Of a stretch of DNA of 64,000 bases, positions 26,480 through 35,543 are shown piece by piece. The stretch is taken from NCBI RefSeq assembly GCF_009649735.1, contig NZ_WJNH01000001.1, forward strand, positions 453,077 to 517,076, read 5' to 3'. This DNA is from Salinibacillus xinjiangensis (lineage in GTDB: Bacteria > Bacillota > Bacilli > Bacillales > Alkalibacillaceae). Under the pieces are notes generated by a model. That model had not been told where the DNA came from. It saw only the letters and a list, made by a program, of their open reading frames with translations, and ran no database searches. A program made the translations under genes and the position numbers. The stretch's first letter is position 1, and the number at the start of each line of letters is the position of its first letter.

Positions 26480-26595
26480 TTAGCATTGCGGATACTGTCC
26501 TTACTCAGTAACTAGACAAAACGAAGTCGTTACGATTTTAAAATTATCGTAAAAAAGGCATAATAGAGCTAGATGCTGAAGTAGGAGGATATGAC

Positions 26596-26907
26596 ATGAA
26601 AGTTAAAATGAATAAAAATGCTGGTAAAGAACTGAAAAGAATGCTAGCCACTGATGAGGCGAAAGGAAAAATGATTCGGGTATCGGTTACCCATATTCAT
26701 GGAGATCACGCTCATTATGAGATTGATTATGATACACCAACAGAACACGACGAAATCGTCAAAACCGATAAAGATGTAGATGTATTATTGGACACTAGAG
26801 AGGCAGAGTGGCTTGACGGTATTTGGGTACAGTTTTTCCATGTACCTAAACCGGAATTTGTAGTGACCAATCCGACCATTGATAAAGGACATCATCACCA
26901 TCATTAA
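26596..26907 (+). CDS. HesB/IscA-like small protein with natural His tail
   Basis: The 103-residue soluble protein has the HesB-like fold pattern (KMIRVSVTHIHGDHAHYEIDYD, then DVDVLLDTREAEWLDGIWVQFF) seen in iron-sulfur cluster accessory proteins of Bacillus. It contains no cysteine, so the classic IscA Cys ligands are absent. It is His-rich, with HIHGDHAH in the middle and GHHHHH at the very C-terminus. That composition favours metal binding through histidine. The ribosome binding site is TAGGAGG. It is a single gene. The family assignment is moderate, because the fold is inferred from pattern only. Confidence 0.65.
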   Translation: MKVKMNKNAGKELKRMLATDEAKGKMIRVSVTHIHGDHAHYEIDYDTPTEHDEIVKTDKDVDVLLDTREAEWLDGIWVQFFHVPKPEFVVTNPTIDKGHHHHH

Positions 26908-26989
26908 TTCATAACATTCCTATCTCTTGTTAATCCTAAGCACGGGGAGAGTATCCCCTGAGGTCATCAAGGAGAAAGAGGGATGTAAT

Positions 26990-27244
26990 ATGGCCAGAAA
27001 CAACAAAATTCTCGTGCCAGAAGCACGTCAAGGATTAGACCAGTTGAAAGCAAAGGTCACCAATTCAAATAATTCTGGTTCTGCTAAATATGAAATTGCC
27101 CAAGAACAGGGTATACCTTTAAATAAAGGGTATAACGGCAATATTAAAGCCAAGGATGCCGGGAAAATCGGCGGACAGATTGGTGGGAATATGGTACGAG
27201 AAATGATTAAGATGGCAGAGGAACAGTATAGTAAAAAGGTTTAA
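26990..27244 (+). CDS. Alpha/beta-type small acid-soluble spore protein
   Basis: The 84-residue SASP coats and protects DNA in the dormant spore and is degraded at germination. It shows the family layout: VPEARQGLDQLK, then KYEIAQEQGI (the GPR protease site region), NGNIKAKDAGKIGGQIGG, and MVREMIKMAEEQ at the end. The start is ATG 26990 (MARNNKILV) behind AAGGAGAAAGAGGG. A longer frame upstream lacks a ribosome binding site. It is a single gene with a terminator; forespore sigma-G control is expected for the family. Confidence 0.93.
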   Translation: MARNNKILVPEARQGLDQLKAKVTNSNNSGSAKYEIAQEQGIPLNKGYNGNIKAKDAGKIGGQIGGNMVREMIKMAEEQYSKKV

Positions 27245-27251
27245 GGTAAAT

Positions 27252-27287
27252 AAAGCTGTCTCATCTAGTGATGAGGCAGCTTTTTGT
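27252..27287 (+). terminator. Terminator of the SASP gene
   Basis: AAAGCTGTCTCAT (27252-27264) pairs with ATGAGGCAGCTTT (27271-27283), with one G-T wobble, and is followed by T residues. Confidence 0.85.
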
Positions 27288-27335
27288 GTGGGACACGAGG
27301 CCCAGCCCAATTCGTGACATAGGGGTTCAACCTTA

Positions 27336-28475
27336 TTATTCCTTCTTCGTTGCCTGTGTCATCTGATGCCAAACAGAACCTTTTGCTTCTTCTCCACCTT
27401 CAATTCGCTCAATCGCCATTTTCACCTGCATTCGAACTTCAAATTCAGGGTCATTCATAGCCTCACGTAAGGCTGGTAGGGCCGATTCATCACCAACCTC
27501 ATACAAAAACATCGCCGTTCTCCAACGCACAAGCTTACTAGAATCCGACAAGGACTTAATCATCTCTGGTATGGCTTCCTTGAAACCAAGGTCAGAAAGA
27601 CAATCCCCAGCAGTGCGGCGAACGGTAACCACTTTATCGTGTAAAGCTTTGTATAGGTATGGAAGCACTTCCGGTTCCTCTATCATCCCTAAATAAGCAG
27701 TGGCTAGTCTACGAATGGACATTTTTTCATCATCTAATGCTTTGTCGAGGATTGGTAAATCTTCAAACGTAGGATCATCCATGCGGTCTAGAGCTGCATA
27801 GCGCACCTTCCAATCCGGATAATCAAGTGTTTCTAAGGTCACTTTATTTTTCGCTTTTGACTCTGTTACTGGATCTGGTGGTCCATCAGCTAAAGCCGCC
27901 TGAACTAAACTCTCCAGCCTTTCTTCATCATAGCTCGCTGTTAATTCCTCTACAATATCCTGTCCAATCTCATCAGTGGAGCCATAGCGTGGATTTTGCT
28001 CTACCCATTTTCTTTCCATCACAAAGCTAGGTGTCTCAGCTGAAGCCTTCATAACGGCATTCATAAAGTGTTCTGGTAAACCGAAACGTTTTTCATCTTC
28101 TCCATCCTCGAGTTTAACTTGCATCGGAATATCTTTGAACTTTTGAATAAATACTTTTACTTCACCAAATGATTCTTGATTGCCTTCAACAGAAGTTCCC
28201 ATATCTTCAACACTTACCTCACCAAAAACTTTACGTACAGGAGGCAAAATGTCTTCCCAGGCAAATTTAGGATTCCGATCGAGAGCAATAAAATCGGCTA
28301 CATGGTAAATATTTTTCACACCCTCAATTTTAAATAATTGTTTGATAAAGTCTGGGGCGTTATCAAAAGTGTCCTCGGGTTTGTAATTATGGGTTTCTCC
28401 ATCAGGTAGTGCTTCATTTAAAATGATTTTCATAGAATTTGGACTTGGAGTCGGTTCAATGGATACAATCTTCAT
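27336..28475 (-). CDS. cvfC: Conserved virulence factor C-like protein (Nfu-N plus HEAT repeats)
   Basis: The 379-residue cytoplasmic protein has two parts. Residues 1-90 form a scaffold Nfu/NifU N-terminal domain (SIEPTPSPNSMKIILNE, and KNIYHVADFIALDRNP). Residues 200-365 form HEAT-like repeats (DYPDWKVRYAALDRMDD, VTVRRTAGDCLSDLG, KLVRWRTAMFLYEVGDES). This combination is the CvfC family of Staphylococcus, equivalent to B. subtilis YpgR. The molecular function is not established. The ribosome binding site is AAGGTGG, and it is a single gene. Confidence 0.88.
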   Translation of the reverse strand: MKIVSIEPTPSPNSMKIILNEALPDGETHNYKPEDTFDNAPDFIKQLFKIEGVKNIYHVADFIALDRNPKFAWEDILPPVRKVFGEVSVEDMGTSVEGNQESFGEVKVFIQKFKDIPMQVKLEDGEDEKRFGLPEHFMNAVMKASAETPSFVMERKWVEQNPRYGSTDEIGQDIVEELTASYDEERLESLVQAALADGPPDPVTESKAKNKVTLETLDYPDWKVRYAALDRMDDPTFEDLPILDKALDDEKMSIRRLATAYLGMIEEPEVLPYLYKALHDKVVTVRRTAGDCLSDLGFKEAIPEMIKSLSDSSKLVRWRTAMFLYEVGDESALPALREAMNDPEFEVRMQVKMAIERIEGGEEAKGSVWHQMTQATKKE

Positions 28476-28598
28476 GCTAATACCACCTTCTTATCTTACT
28501 TATTTGTGATTTTATCAAACTCCTCATCGTTAATCCATTTAAACAGATTACTAGAACAGGTAAACCGAACTATTTTCAAAATTAACCAGAAAATGATA

Positions 28599-28665
28599 TT
28601 GACAATCATTCTCAACGATATATAATATAAGTGACCGAAATTAAATGATAATGAATCTCATTATC
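28599..28665 (+). promoter_or_regulatory. Fur-controlled promoter of the siderophore transporter
   Basis: A sigma-A type promoter is visible: TTGACA (28599-28604), 16 bases, TATAAT (28621-28626). Two Fur boxes accompany it. TGACAATCATTCTCA (28600-28614) overlaps the -35 element and matches the 7-1-7 Fur consensus at 13 of 15 positions. The second is the perfect palindrome GATAATGA/TCATTATC (28647-28654 with 28658-28665) downstream of the start site. Iron repression of the next four genes is strongly implied. Confidence 0.85.
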
Positions 28666-28751
28666 ATTATTAAGAATTATTCTAAATTAGGTTTTACATA
28701 TTGGCTCTAGACTAGAATTATTATAATCAGCTTGCAAAAGAGGAATGGCCT

Positions 28752-29705
28752 ATGAAAAAAAGATATTTGCTGCTCATTCTCATTGTTTTATCCATAGCTT
28801 CTTTATTTATCGGGGTAACCAATATTACCCCAATGGATTTACTCAACTTAAAGAGTGAAGAGGTTCAAATTTTATATCTTAGTCGAGTACCACGATTAAT
28901 TAGTATTTTAATAGCGGGAATGAGCTTGAGTATTGCTGGTCTGATTATGATGCAGCTGACGCGAAATCGGTTTGTCTCTCCAACGACAGCAGGTACGATG
29001 GATTCTGCCCGTTTTGGTATTTTGGTAGCTCTTATGCTGTTTACATCAGCTACTCCCATCCAGAAAATGCTCGTAGCCTTTGTGTTCGCTCTACTTGGAA
29101 CCTTTATTTTTATGAAAATATTGGAAAAAGTAAAGTTTAAGGATACGATTTTTATTCCATTGGTTGGGTTAATGTTTGGGAACATTGTAAACTCTATATC
29201 TACTTTTTTTGCTTACAAATATGATCTCATTCAAAACATGTCGTCATGGCTGCAAGGAAATTTTTCGTTGATGATCAAAGGGCGATATGAATTGCTCTAC
29301 CTAAGTATCCCGTTACTGATCATAGCGTATTTGTTTGCGAATCGATTTACGATTGCCGGGATGGGGGAGGAATTTTCCAAGAATCTTGGTTTGAATTATC
29401 GACAGGTTGTAAATATTGGGCTGGCAATTGTCGCTATGATTACAGCTGTCGTTGTGTTAACGGTAGGAATGATTCCATTTCTAGGTCTTGTGATTCCGAA
29501 TATTGTAACGATTTATCGGGGAGATCACCTGAAAAATAATCTGCCACATACCGCATTATTAGGGGCCGTATTTGTGCTCGCATGTGATATTTTAAGTCGA
29601 GTCATAATTTATCCGTATGAAATTGCAATTAGTCTTACTGTCGGTGTGATTGGTAGCACCATCTTTGTGTATTTGCTGTTAAGGAGAAAAGCGTATGGGC
29701 TATAA
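28752..29705 (+). CDS. yclN: Siderophore ABC transporter permease 1 (YclN/FpbN)
   Basis: This is an FecCD-family permease of 317 residues with eight to nine membrane helices. The segments NRFVSPTTAGTMDSARFGIL, YKYDLIQNMSSWLQGNFSL and VVLTVGMIPFLGLVIPNIV (cytoplasmic coupling loop) closely follow B. subtilis YclN, the petrobactin importer permease. It pairs with the next permease, and the two genes overlap by 11 bases. Iron repression through the upstream Fur boxes is expected. The ribosome binding site is AGAGGAA. Confidence 0.93.
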   Translation: MKKRYLLLILIVLSIASLFIGVTNITPMDLLNLKSEEVQILYLSRVPRLISILIAGMSLSIAGLIMMQLTRNRFVSPTTAGTMDSARFGILVALMLFTSATPIQKMLVAFVFALLGTFIFMKILEKVKFKDTIFIPLVGLMFGNIVNSISTFFAYKYDLIQNMSSWLQGNFSLMIKGRYELLYLSIPLLIIAYLFANRFTIAGMGEEFSKNLGLNYRQVVNIGLAIVAMITAVVVLTVGMIPFLGLVIPNIVTIYRGDHLKNNLPHTALLGAVFVLACDILSRVIIYPYEIAISLTVGVIGSTIFVYLLLRRKAYGL

Positions 29706-30645
29706 AACAAAACTCTCCATTTTAACCATTATTTCAGTCATATTAATCGGGATTTTTCTCTTTATGGATATCGGGAGTAACTGGGATTACATTCTGCCTA
29801 GAAGAGCAACGAAGCTACTGGCTATGCTGTTAACTGGTGCGGCCATCGCGTTTTCAACTGTGGTGTTTCAAACAATCACCAATAACCGAATTTTAACGCC
29901 AAGTATTCTAGGACTTGATTCTCTGTATATGTTGATTCAGACCTTCTTAATTTTTGCTTTTGGATCTATGAATCTCACATTACTCAACAAAAATGTGAAT
30001 TTCTTGCTATCAGTTGGACTTATGGTGGTATTTGCTGGTTTACTTTATAAGCTACTTTTCAAGCGTGAACAACAAAACATATATTTTCTATTATTAATCG
30101 GACTAGTGATTGGGACCTTATTCGAAAGCATGTCGACCTTTATGCAGGTGTTACTTGATCCTAACGAGTTCTTAGTGGTACAGGATCGTATGTTTGCAAG
30201 CTTTAACAACGTAAACACAGATATTCTAGTCATAGCTCTAGTAGGTTTGATGACCATTTCACTTTATGCATTCAAATTTTTGAAATACTTAGATGTGCTC
30301 TCATTAGGCAGAGAGCAAGCCATTAATCTAGGTGTTGACTATGATTATGTCATCAAGCGGCTACTTGTCGTTATTGCCATTATGGTTTCCATATCGACAG
30401 CCTTAGTTGGGCCAATTACCTTCCTAGGCCTGTTAGTAGCAAATGTGGCCCATGAATTCGTCCGCACCTATCGTCATCACTATTTAATTTTAGGGGCCAT
30501 TTTGATTAGCTTTATTGCCTTAGTGGGTGGACAAATGATTGTGGAACGGGTGTTTACCTTTTCCACAACCTTAAGTGTTATTGTCAATTTTATTGGTGGC
30601 GTTTACTTTATTTATCTTTTATTAAAGGAGAGTAAAGCATGGTAG
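29695..30645 (+). CDS. yclO: Siderophore ABC transporter permease 2 (YclO/FpbO)
   Basis: This second FecCD-type permease has 316 residues with many membrane helices. Landmarks are TNNRILTPSILGLDSLYMLIQ near residue 60, SLGREQAINLGVDY before the coupling region, and VGPITFLGLLVANVAHEFVR. It forms a heterodimer with the YclN-like permease across the membrane. Its ATG overlaps the previous gene by 11 bases and its end overlaps the ATPase gene by 7 bases, indicating tight translational coupling. Its nearest model is B. subtilis YclO. Confidence 0.92.
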   Translation: MGYKTKLSILTIISVILIGIFLFMDIGSNWDYILPRRATKLLAMLLTGAAIAFSTVVFQTITNNRILTPSILGLDSLYMLIQTFLIFAFGSMNLTLLNKNVNFLLSVGLMVVFAGLLYKLLFKREQQNIYFLLLIGLVIGTLFESMSTFMQVLLDPNEFLVVQDRMFASFNNVNTDILVIALVGLMTISLYAFKFLKYLDVLSLGREQAINLGVDYDYVIKRLLVVIAIMVSISTALVGPITFLGLLVANVAHEFVRTYRHHYLILGAILISFIALVGGQMIVERVFTFSTTLSVIVNFIGGVYFIYLLLKESKAW

Positions 30646-31397
30646 AGATTAAAAATGTGCTTAAGGAATACGGAGATAAGCAGGTCGTGGATCATGTCTC
30701 ATTAACGATTGAAAAAGGAAAAATAACCTCCTTTATTGGACCAAATGGGGCTGGAAAAAGTACCTTAGTATCTATGGTTGCTCGCTTACTTGCTAAGGAC
30801 GCAGGAGAGGTGTTTATAGATGGCATTGAAATCAGTCGGTGTAAAAGTAATGATTTAGCCAAAAAAATTGCCATTTTAAAGCAATCCAATCATATTAATA
30901 TTCGTTTATCTGTTGAGGAGCTGGTTTGCTTTGGACGCTTTCCTTACTCACAAGGAAGATTGACTAAAGAAGATTGGAAGTATGTGAACGAGGCTATTTC
31001 CTACATGGGGCTTGAAGAGATAAAAGATAAATATTTAGATCAGCTTAGTGGAGGACAACGGCAAAGAGCCTACATCGCGATGGTGATTGCCCAAGATACC
31101 GAGTACATTATTCTCGATGAGCCGTTAAACAACCTAGACATGAAGCATTCTGTCTCTATCATGAAAACGTTACGTAAATTAGTGGACGATTTAGGGAAAA
31201 CGATTGTCATCGTCATTCATGATATTAACTTTGCGTCAGTGTATTCGGATTATATTGTTGCGCTGAAAGATGGCCAACTAGTCAAGCAAGGAAAAACGGA
31301 GGAAATCATTGACCCTGGTGTGTTAAAGGATGTATACGGCATGGATTTTAACATTGAAAATATTGATGGGAATAAAATTTGTATATATTTTTCATGA
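30639..31397 (+). CDS. yclP: Siderophore ABC transporter ATPase (YclP/FpbP)
   Basis: This is a cytoplasmic ABC ATPase of 252 residues. Walker A is GPNGAGKS (about residue 35), the Q-loop is ILKQSNHI, the signature is LSGGQRQRAYIAM (about 135), Walker B is YIILDEPLNNLD and the switch His lies in VIVIHDIN. All catalytic parts are intact. The FepC-like type fits iron-siderophore import. The overlaps with the upstream permease and the binding-protein gene 21 bases downstream complete the yclNOPQ order. Confidence 0.94.
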   Translation: MVEIKNVLKEYGDKQVVDHVSLTIEKGKITSFIGPNGAGKSTLVSMVARLLAKDAGEVFIDGIEISRCKSNDLAKKIAILKQSNHINIRLSVEELVCFGRFPYSQGRLTKEDWKYVNEAISYMGLEEIKDKYLDQLSGGQRQRAYIAMVIAQDTEYIILDEPLNNLDMKHSVSIMKTLRKLVDDLGKTIVIVIHDINFASVYSDYIVALKDGQLVKQGKTEEIIDPGVLKDVYGMDFNIENIDGNKICIYFS

Positions 31398-31418
31398 AAA
31401 AAAATGAGGTGAAAAAAC

Positions 31419-32354
31419 ATGAATAAAAAACTTTTGACACTTGTGATGGTTGGATTAATGGCTATGTTTATGGCCGCATGTGGAACAGATGAGTCGAAGG
31501 AAACATCAGCATCAAGCAGTGAAACGATTTCAATCGAACATAAACTAGATACCACAGATGTTCCGAAAAATCCTGAAAAAGTGGTCGTCTTTGATTTTGG
31601 GATTTTAGATTCCCTAGATAAAATGGGAATTGAAGTAGCAGGTGTTCCACAGGCAACGATCCCTTCTTATCTATCAAAATATGAAAGCTCAGATTATGAA
31701 AATGTTGGTAGCTTAAAGGAACCTGATTTTGAAAAGATTGCAGAAATTGACCCTGACTTAATCATCATTTCTAGTCGACAACAGGAGCTATATGAAGAGT
31801 TCACTAAAATCTCACCGACCATATTCTTAGGAGTAGATACCACAAGATACATGGAGTCGTTTAAAGAGAACATGCACGTACTAGGGAAAATTTTTGAGCA
31901 GGATGAATTTATTGAAGAAGAATTGAATTCCATAGATAAATCAATAGAAAGCATTAAGGATTCAGCTGAAAATGTTGAGAATTCACTTGTAGTGTTAGCA
32001 AATGAAGGAAGCTTAAGTGCCTATGGACCTAAATCACGCTTTGGACTAATACATGACGTCTTTGGTCTTACACCAGTTGCCAAAGATATAGAGGTGTCTA
32101 CACATGGGCAAGGAATTAGCTTTGAATACTTAGTTGAAAAGGATCCTGAATACCTATATGTTATCGATCGAACAGCAGCAATTGGTGGAGATGTAACAGC
32201 TGATGAAGCCCTTAAAAATGAACTCGTGCAAAAGACGAGAGCATATCAAAACGATAAGGTGATTTACCTAAATCCAGATTACTGGTACTTATCTGGTGGT
32301 GGGTTAATATCGGTTAATGAAATGATTAGTGAAATTGAAAATAGTATAAAATAA
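31419..32354 (+). CDS. yclQ: Siderophore-binding lipoprotein (YclQ/FpbQ)
   Basis: The extracytoplasmic substrate-binding protein is a lipoprotein anchored through the Cys in the lipobox MAAC (about residue 21). It has a periplasmic-binding-protein type III fold with the segments DVPKNPEKVVVFDFGILDSLD, YENVGSLKEPDFEKIAEIDPDL and LVVLANEGSLSAYGPKSRFG. The length of 311 residues matches B. subtilis YclQ, which binds petrobactin and its photoproduct. The ligand here is inferred from homology. It is the last gene of the operon and is followed by a terminator. Confidence 0.93.
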   Translation: MNKKLLTLVMVGLMAMFMAACGTDESKETSASSSETISIEHKLDTTDVPKNPEKVVVFDFGILDSLDKMGIEVAGVPQATIPSYLSKYESSDYENVGSLKEPDFEKIAEIDPDLIIISSRQQELYEEFTKISPTIFLGVDTTRYMESFKENMHVLGKIFEQDEFIEEELNSIDKSIESIKDSAENVENSLVVLANEGSLSAYGPKSRFGLIHDVFGLTPVAKDIEVSTHGQGISFEYLVEKDPEYLYVIDRTAAIGGDVTADEALKNELVQKTRAYQNDKVIYLNPDYWYLSGGGLISVNEMISEIENSIK

Positions 32355-32357
32355 TAA

Positions 32358-32400
32358 AAAGCGATCTTGATTAGGCTTTCCACTATCAAGATCGCTTTAC
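32358..32400 (+). terminator. Terminator of the yclNOPQ operon
   Basis: AAAGCGATCTTGA (32358-32370) and its exact complement (32385-32397) form a 13-bp stem with a 14-base loop just after the yclQ stop. The T-run is short. Confidence 0.75.
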
Positions 32401-32555
32401 CATTATTTGATAACAAAATGTAAATTATTTGTAAAATACGTTTGCAAAGCTGTTATGACACCACTTAGGCCATTTACGATTTTTCTTAGCGCTTGAATCA
32501 AAGCCGAAAAAATGATTGAATGGGATAAGCATATTTTTTGAGGAGTGAATGTATT

Positions 32556-33278
32556 TTGCTAAAGAAATTAATCACACTAAGCTTGTTATCTCTTCTTTTA
32601 TTCTCTCTAGCTGCATGTTCAGATGACAAAAAAGAAGAAACTCAAGAATCAGAAACTGAAAAGACAGAAGAACAAGGTCAACAAGAAGAAGCGAAAAAAC
32701 AGCAGGTTGAACCTGACAAAACTGTTGCAAAGGTGAATGGTGAGGAATTAAAGGGTTCCGAATATAATATGTGGTATCAACAGGTTCAAATGACTTTCAT
32801 GCAGCAGGGAATGGACCCTTCAAGTGAAGAGTCAGCTAAAAAATTGAAACAAGCTACATTAGATCAGTTGGTTGGCCAAGAACTTCTTGTACAAGAAGCA
32901 AAAGAAAAGGGCTATGAAGCTGATGAAGAGAAAGTTAATGAGCAATTGAAAAAGCAAAAAGAGCAGTTTGATAGTGAAGAGAAGTTTAAAGAAGCATTAA
33001 AGAAACAAGGATTAACAGTGGAAAAACTTAAGGCTGATTTTGCTGATCAGATGGCAACAGATGAGTATATTAAAAAAGAAGTTGAAATAGAAGAGCCAAC
33101 GGATAAAGAAATTCAAGACTTCTTTGATCAATATAAGGAAATGTCAAAAAAAGAAGTAAAGCTTGCAGATGTGAAAGAACAAATTGTCTCCACACTGAAA
33201 AGACAAAAACGTAATGAAGCGCTAGGCAAACTAATTGAGCAGCTTAAAAAAGATAATGAAGTTGAGATTTTAATATAA
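32556..33278 (+). CDS. Lipoprotein with SurA/PrsA N-terminal-type chaperone domain
   Basis: This is a surface lipoprotein with the lipobox LAAC (Cys about residue 20), then a highly acidic Glu/Gln/Lys linker (about 22-55). A SurA-N-like helical domain follows (VAKVNGEELKGSEYNMWYQQ, then LDQLVGQELLVQEAKEKGYE, then FKEALKKQGLTVEKLKADFA). No parvulin PPIase domain is visible, so it is probably a chaperone without isomerase activity. I place the start at TTG 32556 (MLKKLITLSLL), 10 bases after AGGAG. The result is 240 residues. It is a single gene with a terminator. Confidence 0.82.
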   Translation: MLKKLITLSLLSLLLFSLAACSDDKKEETQESETEKTEEQGQQEEAKKQQVEPDKTVAKVNGEELKGSEYNMWYQQVQMTFMQQGMDPSSEESAKKLKQATLDQLVGQELLVQEAKEKGYEADEEKVNEQLKKQKEQFDSEEKFKEALKKQGLTVEKLKADFADQMATDEYIKKEVEIEEPTDKEIQDFFDQYKEMSKKEVKLADVKEQIVSTLKRQKRNEALGKLIEQLKKDNEVEILI

Positions 33279-33285
33279 AAAAGTA

Positions 33286-33318
33286 CAAAAGCATGGGAAT
33301 TGTCCCATGCTTTTGTTG
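33286..33318 (+). terminator. Terminator of the SurA-N lipoprotein gene
   Basis: A 13-bp stem starts with CAAAAGCATGGGA (33286-33298), pairs with 33303-33315 and has a 4-base loop. Confidence 0.85.
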
Positions 33319-33478
33319 TATCATAAGGGCTTTTTTCTCATTTTTAATGAATTAGGTTTGTTTAGAAAAGGAACCGGGTAATTCCTACATACATTTGGTC
33401 ATCTCAAGACCCCTTCATCATCCAAGGTCTTATCGAATAGATGTGATGTGGAAACTCTTTGATTTTGAGGTGAAGCTT

Positions 33479-34462
33479 ATGGCTACAAACGAAAAACGTG
33501 ACCAGTATTTTGACAATGCACGTTTTATGCTTATTTTATTAGTTGTGGTAGGGCATATGATTAGCCCCTATCGCCATGACCAAGAGATACTAAATGCAGC
33601 CTATAAATTTATATACACGTTTCATATGCCTGCATTTATTTTAATATCTGGATTTTTTGCAAAAGGGATATTTAAACCAGGCTACCTGACCAAATTAACG
33701 AAAAAGCTGCTGTTACCTTATTTTATTTTTCAAATCATCTTTTCTATTTTCTTTTCCGTAACGAATAATGAAATTCAATTTTCCATCTTTGATCCACATT
33801 GGACATTGTGGTTTTTACTAAGTTTAATTGGGTGGAATTTACTTTTGTTTGTTTTCTCAAAAATTCCTTACTCTTTCACAATAGCTGTAGCAATCGGGGT
33901 TTTAATTGGGCTTGTGCCTGTTATTGGTACTTATTTAAGTTTATCGCGTACCTTCGTGTTTTTCCCATTGTTTCTACTAGGCTATAAATTAGATAAAACT
34001 CACTTTCAGCTATTAACGAAGAAGAAATATAAGGTTTCAGGTGCAGCATTCTTGGTTTTACTGTTTAGCGGGTATTATTTTCTTTTAAATGACATGACGA
34101 GAGACTGGCTGTTAGCATCATCCTCCTATGCTGAATTAGGGGTGGATGAAAGCTATGGGGTTATGATTCGCTTGATTTTATATGGAGTTGTCTTTTGGGC
34201 AACCTTTAGTGTTTTAGCGCTCATTCCACGTAGACAATTTGTATTTACTAAAATTGGTGAACGAACCCTTTATGTTTATTTATTACATGGCTTAACCATT
34301 AAATCGTTGGAAATGACGCCATTTTATCAAACCATTGTTGATTCAGGGTACTATTTCTTACTTGTTGGATTGGCCCTGATGTTAACCTTTGTTTTGGCAT
34401 CTCGACCAGTCATTCGAATAGCGAAGCCTTTAATTGAACCGCAAAAGGTCATCGCAAAATAA
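33479..34462 (+). CDS. Acyltransferase 3 family membrane protein
   Basis: The 327-residue polytopic protein is related to fucose 4-O-acetylases (YkrP/YkrS-like in Bacillus). The signature start is RDQYFDNARFMLILLVVVGH, with the conserved His of the acyltransferase-3 family, followed by FHMPAFILISGFF and about ten membrane helices. YVYLLHG near the C-terminus is also typical. Such enzymes O-acetylate sugars of cell-surface polymers; the acceptor is unknown. I choose ATG 33479 (MATNEKRDQY) because GAGGTGAAGC lies just before it; the longer frame has no ribosome binding site. It is a single gene. Confidence 0.85.
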   Translation: MATNEKRDQYFDNARFMLILLVVVGHMISPYRHDQEILNAAYKFIYTFHMPAFILISGFFAKGIFKPGYLTKLTKKLLLPYFIFQIIFSIFFSVTNNEIQFSIFDPHWTLWFLLSLIGWNLLLFVFSKIPYSFTIAVAIGVLIGLVPVIGTYLSLSRTFVFFPLFLLGYKLDKTHFQLLTKKKYKVSGAAFLVLLFSGYYFLLNDMTRDWLLASSSYAELGVDESYGVMIRLILYGVVFWATFSVLALIPRRQFVFTKIGERTLYVYLLHGLTIKSLEMTPFYQTIVDSGYYFLLVGLALMLTFVLASRPVIRIAKPLIEPQKVIAK

Positions 34463-34464
34463 AG

Positions 34465-34493
34465 TGTGGGCAGACAACTTGTGTCTGCCCACA
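34465..34493. terminator. Bidirectional terminator between converging genes
   Basis: TGTGGGCAGAC (34465-34475) pairs with GTCTGCCCACA (34483-34493), giving an 11-bp stem with a 7-base loop between the acyltransferase gene and the minus-strand SDR gene. Confidence 0.85.
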
Positions 34494-34497
34494 TTTA

Positions 34498-35388
34498 TTA
34501 GGAGCTTACCATTTTTCCGCCATTCACATGAATGACTTGCCCAGATACATAGGATGAATCATCCGATGCTAAATATACATAGGCTGGTGCAAGTTCATAT
34601 GGCTGACCTGCACGGCTCATGGGAACGTTTTGTCCAAAGGTTGTAACATCCTGAGCGCTAAAACTAGCTGGTATAAGTGGTGTCCATATTGGTCCAGGGG
34701 CGACAGCGTTGACGCGGATGCCTATGCTTGCAACGTTTTGAGATAGAGCCCTTGTAAATCCAACAATGGCACCTTTTGTTGAGGAATAGTCGATAAGCTT
34801 CTCATTTCCCTCATAAGCTACGACTGATGCCGTGTTAATGATTTTGCTGCCCTTTTGTAGATGGGGAAGAGCTGCTTTTGATAAATAGAAAAACGGATAG
34901 ATATTCGTTTTAAAGGTTAAATCCCACTGCTCTGAGCTTATATTTAATAAACTTTGCTGCGGAAATTGAACAGCGTGGTTATTAACTAAAATATCTATTT
35001 TTCCAAATTGGTTCATGGTTTGATTGATAACGTTTTGACAATGAAGCTCATCCTTCAAATCTCCTGTTATGAGAAGACATTTCCTTCCGAGCTCTTCAAT
35101 TCTAGTCTTCGTACGATAAGCATCCTGATTTTCATAATCAGAATAATAAGGAATCATAAGGTCGGCTCCTTCTTTCGCAAAGGCTATGGCCGCAGCTGCC
35201 CCAATACCACTATCTCCTCCGGTAATGATGGCCACTTTATTTTGTAGCTTTCCAGACCCCTGATAATCAAAGTCCTCTACAACTGGCATGGGCTTCATTA
35301 GGGACTCAATTCCTGGCTGTTGTGGCTGGTGTTGGGGTGGAAAAGAAGGCTGTTTGTTTTGTCCTTGTGAAGATGAATTTGAATTCAT
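34498..35388 (-). CDS. Short-chain dehydrogenase (YhxC/YhdF type)
   Basis: This NAD(P)-dependent SDR of 296 residues has a Pro/Gln-rich N-terminal extension (about 1-35) characteristic of the YhxC/YhdF group. The cofactor motif is VAIITGGDSGIGAAAAIAFAKEG (about 50-72), then DILVNNHAVQ. The catalytic Ser lies in INTASV, the YxxxK pair in DYSSTKGA, and APGPIWTPL follows. ATG 35388 (MNSNSSSQGQ) is chosen behind AAAGGATTGG; the frame extends 20 codons further without support. The substrate is unknown; this group is often linked to general stress. Confidence 0.87.
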   Translation of the reverse strand: MNSNSSSQGQNKQPSFPPQHQPQQPGIESLMKPMPVVEDFDYQGSGKLQNKVAIITGGDSGIGAAAAIAFAKEGADLMIPYYSDYENQDAYRTKTRIEELGRKCLLITGDLKDELHCQNVINQTMNQFGKIDILVNNHAVQFPQQSLLNISSEQWDLTFKTNIYPFFYLSKAALPHLQKGSKIINTASVVAYEGNEKLIDYSSTKGAIVGFTRALSQNVASIGIRVNAVAPGPIWTPLIPASFSAQDVTTFGQNVPMSRAGQPYELAPAYVYLASDDSSYVSGQVIHVNGGKMVSS

Positions 35389-35543
35389 AATGACTCCAAT
35401 CCTTTCTGAAATGAGTGATGTCGTAATTAATTTATTTCCGATGGGCAATCATGTTACTAATATACGAAAAATAGTCCTCTTAAAGGATTTTTTGGATTTA
35501 TCCATAAAGATATACATATATGTGGATGGAAAGGAAGGATACC

